From NCBI GenBank assembly GCA_044223515.1, contig JBGALV010000034.1, positions 1 to 45,701 on the forward strand: 45,701 nucleotides of DNA, written 5' to 3'. The position numbers and the translations under genes were made by a program. The notes beneath the pieces were generated by a model. That model saw nothing but the letters and a program-made list of their open reading frames with translations. It made no database searches and was not told the DNA's origin. Below are positions 39,123-45,701 of this stretch, piece after piece; position 1 is the first letter of the stretch, and each line of letters starts with the position of its first letter. This stretch comes from SHVZ01 sp044223515. GTDB taxonomy: Bacteria; Pseudomonadota; Alphaproteobacteria; SHVZ01.

Positions 39123-40000
39123 CCGAGGGGCGGCCGGCCGCGCCCCTGGTCGTCGCCGTCTTCGCGGTGACGCTCTGGGGGCTGACGCCGGTCGCGGCCA
39201 AGGTCGCCGTCGAGGTCGTCGATCCCATCCTGGTCGGCGTGCTTCGCATGACTTTGTCGGGCATGGTCGCCTGGCCCGCGATCCTGCTTCTCCGCATCGC
39301 GCCGCCGAGGACGCGACCGCTTCTCGTGCTCCTCGCGATCTCCAGCGTGACCGGCATGCTCGTGTTCCCGCTGCTGTTCAACGTCGGCCAGCGCATGACG
39401 TCGGCCTCGCATGCCGCGCTGATCCTCGCGGTGAGCCCGCTCGTGACCGGGCTCGTCGCCTCTTCGGTCGAGCGTCGCCTGCCTGGTCGCATGTGGTGGA
39501 TCGGCTCGGCGATCGCGCTTTCCGGCGAGTTCGCGCTGGTCTCGGGCCGCGACCTCGACAGCGGCGGCGCCACGTTGCTCGGCGACATGGTGGTGCTCGC
39601 CGCGGGCTGCATCGCCTCGGTCGGCTACGTCGCCGGCGGCCGCCTGCAGCAATCAGGCTACGCCGCGCTGTCGGCAACGCTCTGGTCCGTGGGCCTTGCG
39701 AGCGTCGTCCTCGCCCCGACGTTGCCGTTCCTGACGACCGTCGAGGATCTCGTCCAGGTTCCGGCGCTCCCCTGGTTCGCCATCGCACAGCTCGCGATCG
39801 GGTCGAGCATCGTCGCCTACGTCGCCTGGTACTGGTCGCTCGGCGTCGGCGGCATCGCGCGCATCGGCCTCGTGCAGTTCCTGCAGACGCCGGCCGGCGT
39901 CTTCGCCGCGCTCTGGCTGCTCGGCGAGCCGCTGACCTTGCCCCTGATCGTCTCGGCGGCGGCAATCCTCGCTGGCGTGTTCATCGCGCAGCGACGGTGA
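39119..40000 (+). CDS. DMT-superfamily (EamA) transporter
   Basis: A 293-residue inner-membrane protein with ten predicted helices formed by two EamA repeats (residues ~10-140 and ~155-290). Examples are LVVAVFAVTLWGLTPVAAKV, the loop-helix TSASHAALILAVSPLVTGLV, and in the second repeat IGLVQFLQTPAGVFAALWLL. This is the RhaT/YdcZ-like metabolite exporter class; substrates are usually amino acids or other small metabolites but cannot be read from sequence. It starts at ATG 39119, overlapping the ychF stop, so it is co-expressed with it. Confidence 0.88.
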   Translation: MTEGRPAAPLVVAVFAVTLWGLTPVAAKVAVEVVDPILVGVLRMTLSGMVAWPAILLLRIAPPRTRPLLVLLAISSVTGMLVFPLLFNVGQRMTSASHAALILAVSPLVTGLVASSVERRLPGRMWWIGSAIALSGEFALVSGRDLDSGGATLLGDMVVLAAGCIASVGYVAGGRLQQSGYAALSATLWSVGLASVVLAPTLPFLTTVEDLVQVPALPWFAIAQLAIGSSIVAYVAWYWSLGVGGIARIGLVQFLQTPAGVFAALWLLGEPLTLPLIVSAAAILAGVFIAQRR

Positions 40001-40040
40001 CCCGGCTATAGTTCCCGCATCCCCTCTATCGGAGACCAGC

Positions 40041-40706
40041 ATGGCGGAGACGATCAAGCTCACGGCGTCCGACGGGCACAAGTTCGATGCCTATATCGCC
40101 CAGCCCTCGGGCAAGCCGCGCGGCGGCCTCGTCGTCATCCAGGAGATCTTCGGCGTCAACCAGCACATCCGGAAGATCGCCGACGGCTATGCCGCCGACG
40201 GCTACATGTGCGTGGCGCCGGCGCTATTCGATCGGGTCAAGCCGGGCATCGAGCTGGGCTACGGCCCGACCGACATCCCCGCCGGCCGCGACATACGCCA
40301 GAAGCTGGCCCTCGACGACGTGCTGAAGGATCTCAAGGTCGCCGTCACCACGGCAGGCTCCGCCGGCCGCGTGGGTGTCGTCGGATACTGCTGGGGCGGC
40401 TCCCTCGCCTTCGTGTGCGCGACGCGCCTCGGCGTGCAGGCGGCATCCGGCTACTACGGCGGGGCCATCGTGCCGCACAAGGACGAGAAGCCCGGCTGCC
40501 CGACCCAGCTGCATTTCGGCGAGCGCGACAAGGGCATCCCGCTGGCCGACGTCGAGATCATCCGGAAGGCGCGCCCCGACGTCGCGATCTACATCTACCC
40601 GGCCGACCACGGCTTCAACTGCGACGAGCGCGCGAGCTGGGAGCCGGTCTCGGCCAAGATCGCCCGCGAGCGCACGCTGGAGCTGTTCCGCAAGAACGTC
40701 GGCTAG
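40041..40706 (+). CDS. Dienelactone hydrolase family protein
   Basis: A 221-residue cytosolic alpha/beta hydrolase of the dienelactone hydrolase family. The nucleophile is the cysteine in VVGYCWGGSLAF (G-x-C-x-G-G instead of the serine elbow), the acid the Asp in FGERDKGIP, and the histidine in YPADHGFNC. The family opens enol-lactones in chloroaromatic breakdown; most stand-alone genomic copies have other, unknown substrates. The GVNQHIRKIADGYA segment contains the family's conserved oxyanion-side glutamate neighbourhood (QEIFGVN). ATG 40041 has GGAG 6 nt upstream. No aromatic degradation genes are nearby. Confidence 0.88.
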   Translation: MAETIKLTASDGHKFDAYIAQPSGKPRGGLVVIQEIFGVNQHIRKIADGYAADGYMCVAPALFDRVKPGIELGYGPTDIPAGRDIRQKLALDDVLKDLKVAVTTAGSAGRVGVVGYCWGGSLAFVCATRLGVQAASGYYGGAIVPHKDEKPGCPTQLHFGERDKGIPLADVEIIRKARPDVAIYIYPADHGFNCDERASWEPVSAKIARERTLELFRKNVG

Positions 40707-40712
40707 AAACGA

Positions 40713-40743
40713 AAAGGGCGCGGAGCCGAACTCCGCGCCCTTT
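40713..40743. terminator. Bidirectional intrinsic terminator
   Basis: A perfect 13-bp stem (40713-40725 with 40731-40743), 5-nt loop, A-rich before and T-rich after on each strand. It lies between the convergent dienelactone hydrolase gene and grxD and can end both transcripts. Confidence 0.88.
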
Positions 40744-40761
40744 CGACTTCGAAGCGATCGG

Positions 40762-41109
<348 letters not shown>

Positions 41110-41120
41110 GGCGCCTTTCC

Positions 41121-41354
41121 TTAAGCCGGAGTCGAGGTCTGGAGGGCCAGCGCGTGCAGCTCGCCCCCCATGCGGCCCTTCAGGGCCTGGTAAACCATCT
41201 GGTGCTGCTGGACACGCGACTTGCCGGCGAAGTGAGCCGAGGTGACGTGGGCGGCATAGTGATCACCGTCCCCCCTCAGATCCTCGATCGAAACGGTCGC
41301 GTCCGGGATCGACTCCCGGATCAGCCGCTCGATTTCGCCCGCATCCATCGGCAT
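41121..41354 (-). CDS. BolA/IbaG family protein
   Basis: A 77-residue cytosolic BolA-fold protein: IERLIRESIPDATVSIEDLR, DHYAAHVTSAHFAGKSRVQQ, HQMVYQALKGRMGGELHALAL. The conserved histidine in GGELHALAL and the H-x-x-V segment are the usual ligands that complete the Fe-S cluster with a monothiol glutaredoxin. The length and the missing N-terminal extension fit the IbaG/BolA2 type. ATG 41354 is used; a second ATG two codons later is possible. It lies 3 nt after the purL stop and 11 nt before grxD. Confidence 0.93.
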   Translation of the reverse strand: MPMDAGEIERLIRESIPDATVSIEDLRGDGDHYAAHVTSAHFAGKSRVQQHQMVYQALKGRMGGELHALALQTSTPA

Positions 41355-41357
41355 GGG

Positions 41358-43547
41358 TCAGCTCATGTATTTCGGCAGCCATCCTTCATGGATGGCACGC
41401 AAGTCGTCCAAGGATATGGCACCGGCCCCCTCCAGCGTCAACGAACGGTGGGCCGATTCCCCTAGCTTCCGAAGGGAGATGCCGGCGGCCTTGGCCGCTT
41501 CCTGAACCCCGGCCGGGTCCGAGGTCGCGACGACATAGCGGGCCTGGTCCTCGCCGTACCACCAGGCATGGACGGGGATCCCGGCCGGCGGGGCGTCAAG
41601 CTTCACCCCCGTGCTGCCGGCCAGCGCCATCTCGGCGATCGCGACCAGCAGGCCGCCGTCCGAAACGTCGTGACACGCGTCCAGCTTGCCGGAGCGGATC
41701 AGGCGGCGGACCAGGTCGCCGGTCCTCTTCTCGAGCGCGAGGTCGATCGGTGGCGGCGCGCCCTCTTCCCACCCCGCGATCTCGCGGAGGTAGAGGGAGG
41801 CGCCGAGCCAGCCCGTGGTCTCGCCGAGCACGAACAGCGTCAGGTTCGGCTTCGAGAGGGCGAGACCGACGGTCTTCGTGTACTCGTCGATCAGGCCGAC
41901 GCCACCGACCACCGGGGTCGGCAGGATACCCTGGCCGTTGGTCTCGTTGTAGAGCGAGACGTTGCCGGAGATGACCGGGTAGTCGAGCGCGCGGCAGGCT
42001 TCGCCCATGCCTTCGATGCAGCCGACGATCTGGCCCATGATCTCGGGCCGTTCGGGGTTGCCGAAGTTGAGGTTGTCGGTGATCGCGATCGGCTCGGCGC
42101 CGACCGCGGTCAGGTTGCGCCAGGTCTCGACCACCGCCTGCGCGCCGCCGGTCTTCGGATCGGCGACGCAGTAGCGCGGCGTGCAGTCGACCACCATCGC
42201 CAGCGCCTTGCGGGTGTCGCGAACCCGGACGACGGCGGCATCGCCACCGGGCGTCTGGATCGTGTCGTTGCCGACGAGGTGATCGTACTGGTCCCAGATC
42301 CAGCGCTTGGATGCCAGGTCGGGGCAACCCATCAGCTTCTTCAGCGCGTCGATCGGGTCGACGGCCTTCGTGTTCGCGGCCTTGATCACCGGGCGCTTCG
42401 GCGACGGCACGTGCGGGCGGCGATAGAGCGGCGACTGGTCGACCAGCGGCGCCACCGGGATGTCGATCTCGGTCTGGCCGTTCTTCTTCACGACCAGGTG
42501 GCCGGTCTCGGTCACCACGCCGATGTCGGCGCAGTCGAGCTCCCACTTGGTGAAGATGCGCTCGGCGATCTTCTCGGCGCCCGGCTTCACCACCAGCAGC
42601 ATGCGCTCCTGGCTCTCCGACAGCATGATCTCGTAGGCGGTCATGCCGGTCTCGCGCACCGGCACATGGTCGAGGTTGAGCTCGATGCCGAGGCCGCCGC
42701 GCGCCGCCATCTCGACCGAAGACGAGGTGAGGCCGGCCGCGCCCATGTCCTGGATCGCGACGATCGCGTCCTCGGCCATGAGCTCGAGACAGGCTTCCAG
42801 CAGCAGTTTCTCGGTGAACGGATCGCCGACCTGCACGGTCGGACGCTTCGCCTCCGACTCCTCGGTGAACTCGGCCGACGCCATGGTGGCGCCATGGATG
42901 CCGTCGCGGCCGGTCTTGGCGCCGACATAGAGCACGCGGTTGCCCGGCCCTCGCGCCGCCGCCTTGAAGATGCGGTCGGCCCTGGCGAGGCCGACGGTCA
43001 TCGCGTTGACCAGGATGTTGCCGTTGTAGGAGGGGTGGAAATTGGTCTCGCCCGCGACCGTCGGCACGCCGATGCAGTTGCCGTATCCGCCGATGCCGGC
43101 GACGACGCCCGAGACCAAGTGCTTGGTCTTCGGGTGCTTCGGATCGCCGAAGCGCAAGGCATTCAGATTGGCAATGGGACGCGCGCCCATCGTGAAGACG
43201 TCGCGCAGGATGCCGCCGACGCCGGTGGCCGCGCCCTGATAGGGCTCAATGAAACTCGGGTGGTTGTGGCTCTCGATCTTGAAGACCGCGGCGAGCCCGT
43301 CACCGATGTCGACGGCGCCGGCGTTCTCGCCCGGTCCCTGCAGGACCTTGGGCCCGGAGACCGGGAAGGTCTTCAGCCAGACGCGCGAGGACTTGTAGGA
43401 GCAGTGCTCGCTCCACATGACCGAGAATATGCCGAGCTCGGCCAGCGTCGGCTCGCGATCCATGATCTTGAGGAGGAGCGCGTACTCGTCCGAAGTGAGG
43501 CCGTGCTCCTTGACGACCTCGTCGGTGATCTTGCTGTTCGGGATCAT
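41358..43547 (-). CDS. purL: Phosphoribosylformylglycinamidine synthase, PurL subunit
   Basis: A 729-residue ATP-dependent subunit of FGAM synthase (step four of purine synthesis), the small PurL type that works with PurQ and PurS. Landmarks are SVMWSEHCSYKSSRVWLKTF, GPGENAGAVDIG, KIESHNHPSFIEPYQGAATG, DMGAAGLTSSSVEMA, the second-half LNFGNPERPEIMGQIVG, and DVSDGGLLVAIAEMAL. The tandem AIRS-like halves are both intact. It overlaps the purQ stop by 1 nt (TGATG) and is followed by bolA and grxD. Start ATG 43547. Confidence 0.97.
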   Translation of the reverse strand: MIPNSKITDEVVKEHGLTSDEYALLLKIMDREPTLAELGIFSVMWSEHCSYKSSRVWLKTFPVSGPKVLQGPGENAGAVDIGDGLAAVFKIESHNHPSFIEPYQGAATGVGGILRDVFTMGARPIANLNALRFGDPKHPKTKHLVSGVVAGIGGYGNCIGVPTVAGETNFHPSYNGNILVNAMTVGLARADRIFKAAARGPGNRVLYVGAKTGRDGIHGATMASAEFTEESEAKRPTVQVGDPFTEKLLLEACLELMAEDAIVAIQDMGAAGLTSSSVEMAARGGLGIELNLDHVPVRETGMTAYEIMLSESQERMLLVVKPGAEKIAERIFTKWELDCADIGVVTETGHLVVKKNGQTEIDIPVAPLVDQSPLYRRPHVPSPKRPVIKAANTKAVDPIDALKKLMGCPDLASKRWIWDQYDHLVGNDTIQTPGGDAAVVRVRDTRKALAMVVDCTPRYCVADPKTGGAQAVVETWRNLTAVGAEPIAITDNLNFGNPERPEIMGQIVGCIEGMGEACRALDYPVISGNVSLYNETNGQGILPTPVVGGVGLIDEYTKTVGLALSKPNLTLFVLGETTGWLGASLYLREIAGWEEGAPPPIDLALEKRTGDLVRRLIRSGKLDACHDVSDGGLLVAIAEMALAGSTGVKLDAPPAGIPVHAWWYGEDQARYVVATSDPAGVQEAAKAAGISLRKLGESAHRSLTLEGAGAISLDDLRAIHEGWLPKYMS

Positions 43548-44236
43548 CAGTGGAGCGCGTTCACGAGGCTCTTGAACATGCCGAAGCCGTCCATGCCGCC
43601 GGCATGGGGATCGGTCGCGTCTTCCGGATGCGGCATCAGTCCCAGCACCGTCTTCGAGTCGTTGAAGATGCCGGCGATCGCGTCGGTCGAGCCGTTCGGG
43701 TTCGCCTGCGCATCGGTCCTGCCGTCGGGAGAAACGTAGCGGAACGCGACCAGACCGCGATCCTCGAGCTTCTTCAGCGTGTCTTCGTCCGCGGTGTAGT
43801 TGCCCTCACCGTGTGCCACCGGCACGCGGATCACCTGGCCCTTCTCGTAGGCGTTGGTGAAGACGGACTGGCTGTCCTCGACGCGGAGATGGATCTGGCG
43901 GCAGACGAACTTGAGCGAGGCGTTCCGCATCAAGGCTCCGGGCAGCAGGCCGGCCTCGATCAGGATCTGGAAGCCGTTGCAGACGCCGAGCACCGGCGTT
44001 CCCCTGGCCGATTTCTCCTTCACCGCCTTCATCACCGGCGAGTGCGCGGCCATGGCGCCGCAGCGGAGATAGTCGCCGTAGGAGAATCCGCCGGGCACGA
44101 CGATCAGGTCGGCATCCGGAATCTCGGCATCGCCGTGCCAGACCAGCGTCGGCTTGACGCCGGAAGCTCGCTCCAGCGCCAACATGATGTCGCGCTCGCG
44201 GTTCGAGCCGGGGAAGCTGACGACGGCGGCCTTCAT
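43547..44236 (-). CDS. purQ: Phosphoribosylformylglycinamidine synthase, glutaminase subunit PurQ
   Basis: A 229-residue class I glutamine amidotransferase that supplies ammonia to PurL. It begins KAAVVSFPGSNRERDIMLAL. The nucleophile cysteine is in PVLGVCNGFQILIEAGLLPG, and the His/Glu pair is in LGLMPHPEDATDP; the oxyanion strand is VPGGFSYGDYLRCGAMAA. ATG 44236 overlaps the purS stop by 4 nt, and its own stop overlaps the purL ATG by 1 nt, so the three subunits are translationally coupled and probably made in fixed ratio. Confidence 0.97.
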   Translation of the reverse strand: MKAAVVSFPGSNRERDIMLALERASGVKPTLVWHGDAEIPDADLIVVPGGFSYGDYLRCGAMAAHSPVMKAVKEKSARGTPVLGVCNGFQILIEAGLLPGALMRNASLKFVCRQIHLRVEDSQSVFTNAYEKGQVIRVPVAHGEGNYTADEDTLKKLEDRGLVAFRYVSPDGRTDAQANPNGSTDAIAGIFNDSKTVLGLMPHPEDATDPHAGGMDGFGMFKSLVNALH

Positions 44237-44475
44237 CCCTTGATCTCCACCCGGTAGGATTCGATCACGGTATTGGCGAGCAGCTTCTCGCACATCGCCT
44301 TCACGGCCGCCTCTGCCTTCGCCTTGTCGGTCTCGGCGAGATCGAGCTCCAGGAACTTGCCCATGCGCACCGAATTGACGCCGGCGAAGCCGAGGCCGGA
44401 GAGCGCGTGGCCGATCGCGGTGCCCTGCGGATCCAGGACGCCCGGCTTGAGGGTGACGTGGACGGTCGCCTTCAT
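44233..44475 (-). CDS. purS: Phosphoribosylformylglycinamidine synthase subunit PurS
   Basis: An 80-residue protein that bridges PurQ and PurL in the small-type FGAM synthase complex. It has the family's opening (KATVHVTLKPGVLDPQGTAI), the central SGLGFAGVNSVRMGKFLELDL and a final VIESYRVEIKG. It is followed by purQ with a 4-nt overlap and preceded by purC across 66 bp, which contain a short GGGCGC/GCGCCC hairpin without a T-tract. Its presence confirms that PurL is not the large fused type. Confidence 0.95.
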   Translation of the reverse strand: MKATVHVTLKPGVLDPQGTAIGHALSGLGFAGVNSVRMGKFLELDLAETDKAKAEAAVKAMCEKLLANTVIESYRVEIKG

Positions 44476-44541
44476 GTGTCTCCTTGGGACGACGAGGGGC
44501 GCTGAACGCGCCCGGTTGAACTGGAACGCTTCTCTCGACGA

Positions 44542-45267
44542 TCAGGTCAGCACGCCGAGGCGACGCGCGACCTCCTGATAGGCTTCCTTGACGTTGCCGA
44601 GATCCTGGCGGAATCGGTCCTTGTCGAGCTTCTCGTTAGTGCGGACGTCCCACAGCCGGCAGTTGTCCGGGCTGATCTCGTCGGCCAGCACGATCCGCAT
44701 CTCGTCGTTCTCGGTGTAGAGCCGGCCGAACTCGAGCTTGAAGTCGACCAGCTTGAGGCCGACGCCGAGCAGCAGGCCGACCAGGAAGTCGTTCACGCGC
44801 AGTCCCAGCGACAGCATGTCGTCGAGGTCCTGCGTCGTCGCCCAGCCGAAGGCGGTGATGTGCTCTTCCGAGACCATCGGATCGCCGAGCTGGTCGTTCT
44901 TGTAGTAGTACTCGATGATCGAGCGCGGCAGCGCCGTGCCCTCCTCGACGCCGAAGCGCTTGGCGAGCGAGCCCGCCACCACGTTGCGCACCACCACTTC
45001 GATCGGGATGATCTCGACCTCGCGCACCAGTTGCTCGCGCATGTTGAGGCGGCGCACGAAATGGGTCGGGATGCCGATCTCGGCCAGGCGCAGCATCAGG
45101 TATTCCGAGATGCGGTTGTTCAGCACGCCCTTGCCGGTGATCGTGCCGCGCTTCTGATTGTTGAAGGCGGTGGCGTCGTCCTTGAAGTACTGGACCAGCG
45201 TGCCGGGCTCCGGGCCCTCGAACAGGACCTTTGCCTTGCCTTCGTAGATGCGTCTGCGTCTGGCCAT
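44542..45267 (-). CDS. purC: Phosphoribosylaminoimidazole-succinocarboxamide synthase
   Basis: A 241-residue enzyme joining aspartate to CAIR with ATP (SAICAR synthase). Family features are RRIYEGKAKVLFEG, YFKDDATAFN, GVLNNRISEYLMLRLAEIGIP, IEVVVRNVVAGSLAKRFG, KLVDFKLEFGR and ADEISPDNCRLWD. ATG 45267 is chosen since the family starts there (MARRRRIYEGK); upstream codons in the same frame are unrelated. It is the first gene of purC-purS-purQ-purL-bolA-grxD. A likely promoter lies about 110 nt upstream, giving a leader of ~100 nt with GC-rich hairpins and no recognisable riboswitch. Confidence 0.96.
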   Translation of the reverse strand: MARRRRIYEGKAKVLFEGPEPGTLVQYFKDDATAFNNQKRGTITGKGVLNNRISEYLMLRLAEIGIPTHFVRRLNMREQLVREVEIIPIEVVVRNVVAGSLAKRFGVEEGTALPRSIIEYYYKNDQLGDPMVSEEHITAFGWATTQDLDDMLSLGLRVNDFLVGLLLGVGLKLVDFKLEFGRLYTENDEMRIVLADEISPDNCRLWDVRTNEKLDKDRFRQDLGNVKEAYQEVARRLGVLT

Positions 45268-45376
45268 CGCGGGATATCCAAGCGGCCCTCGGGGCGGCCG
45301 GAAGGCCGTCGATCCGCCGCTGCCCTGGAGAATGACGCCGGCGCCACTCTTAACGAATGGCGCCGCCGTCGATGCC

Positions 45377-45405
45377 TCTATAGCAAGCGCTGGCCAGCGG
45401 CACAA
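45377..45405 (-). promoter_or_regulatory. Probable sigma70 promoter of the purine operon
   Basis: On the minus strand TTGTGC (45405-45400), a 17-nt spacer, then TATAGA (45382-45377) with an upstream TG one base away (extended -10). It lies between the partial NRDE gene and purC. The rest of 45268-45460 shows no further gene. Confidence 0.5.
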
Positions 45406-45460
45406 TCTGCCGTCCGGGGCCGCGGCGGGCAGCCTGAGGTTACGGGCTGAAACGGGGTGG

Positions 45461-45701
45461 TTAACGCCACGCGAGGTCGGTGTAGGGCGTCCGGTCGGGC
45501 GGCCCGGCGGCGAATCGTATGCGGGGCGGAACGCCGACACGACCCGCGGCCGGCAGGGCGATCAGGGTACTGGAGACGGTGCCGAAGCCCGAGGGAAGCT
45601 CGAAGGACATGCCGCCGACGGCGCCGGCCTCGGGCGCGTGCTCGCCGCTGCTGAAAAGGCCTTCCCAACTTGTCCACAGCCCGGAGTCGGGGTCGGGCGG
45701 T
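45461..45701 (-). CDS. NRDE/TANGO2-like family protein, C-terminal end
   Basis: The minus-strand frame is open to the window edge and gives the last ~80 residues of a protein ending at TAA 45461. The visible part includes SGLWTSWEGLFSSGEHAPEA, FGTVSSTLIALPAAGRVGV and FAAGPPDRTPYTDLAWR. The order '(Y/F)GT(R/V)SS(S/T)L(L/I)ALP...F..GPP..TP(Y/F)' matches the C-terminus of NRDE (TANGO2-related) proteins, whose molecular role is poorly known (haem or lipid handling has been proposed for TANGO2). The N-terminal NRDE motif is outside the window, so the assignment rests on the C-terminus alone. Confidence 0.7.
   Translation of the reverse strand, partial: PPDPDSGLWTSWEGLFSSGEHAPEAGAVGGMSFELPSGFGTVSSTLIALPAAGRVGVPPRIRFAAGPPDRTPYTDLAWR

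Overview
This 45.7 kb window looks like chromosomal DNA of a high-GC alphaproteobacterium. The reasons are a GcrA-type cell-cycle regulator, a DUF1476/zeta-type F1-ATPase inhibitor, a PutA without an N-terminal DNA-binding domain, a purC-purS-purQ-purL-bolA-grxD operon, and strong GC bias at third codon positions. I cannot place it in an order or genus. Most of the window is housekeeping or metabolic DNA, with a few accessory stretches.

Left end to 6.7 kb: the 3' part of a B12-dependent acyl-CoA mutase is followed by a visibly AT-richer insert. The insert holds two convergent genes, a DNA methyltransferase and a 1,418-residue protein that joins a RecB/Cas4-like iron-sulfur nuclease to a Dna2/UPF1-like helicase. 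No standard restriction endonuclease is present. This pair is the best candidate for an undescribed defence system here.

6.7-13.4 kb (minus strand): a RidA-family deaminase translationally coupled to an MFS transporter, then a SAM methyltransferase-putA-argC run. 13.5-20.3 kb (plus strand): a probable catabolic cluster of a class II aldolase, a SelA-like PLP enzyme with an extra C-terminal domain, two tandem M81 (MlrC-like) metallopeptidases and a second SelA-like PLP enzyme. Two palindromes of the same form (TTTCY-N4-RGAAA) lie upstream of its two transcription blocks. A 47-residue membrane ORF sits between them on the opposite strand.

20.3-23.7 kb: a sulfur locus. A TusA-like sulfur carrier and a YeeE/TsuA-type thiosulfate transporter are divergent, and neither has a canonical start codon in the right place. 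They are followed by the ATPase zeta subunit and then a flavocytochrome c sulfide dehydrogenase pair (FccA/FccB-like).

23.9-35.4 kb: a HAD phosphatase, gcrA, ftsK and an aminotransferase; several small proteins (secreted, zinc-ribbon, membrane coiled-coil, GFA); then the conserved tesA/ybbA/ybbP-like divergon with a FIST sensor gene. 35.5-40.7 kb: prs-rplY-pth-ychF, a DMT transporter and a dienelactone hydrolase. The pth frame is broken by a 79-bp imperfect tandem duplication whose two copies differ almost only at synonymous sites, which points to a mixed-strain assembly join or a recombination event. 40.7-45.7 kb (minus strand): the purine operon with bolA and grxD, and the C-terminal end of an NRDE/TANGO2-like protein at the right edge.
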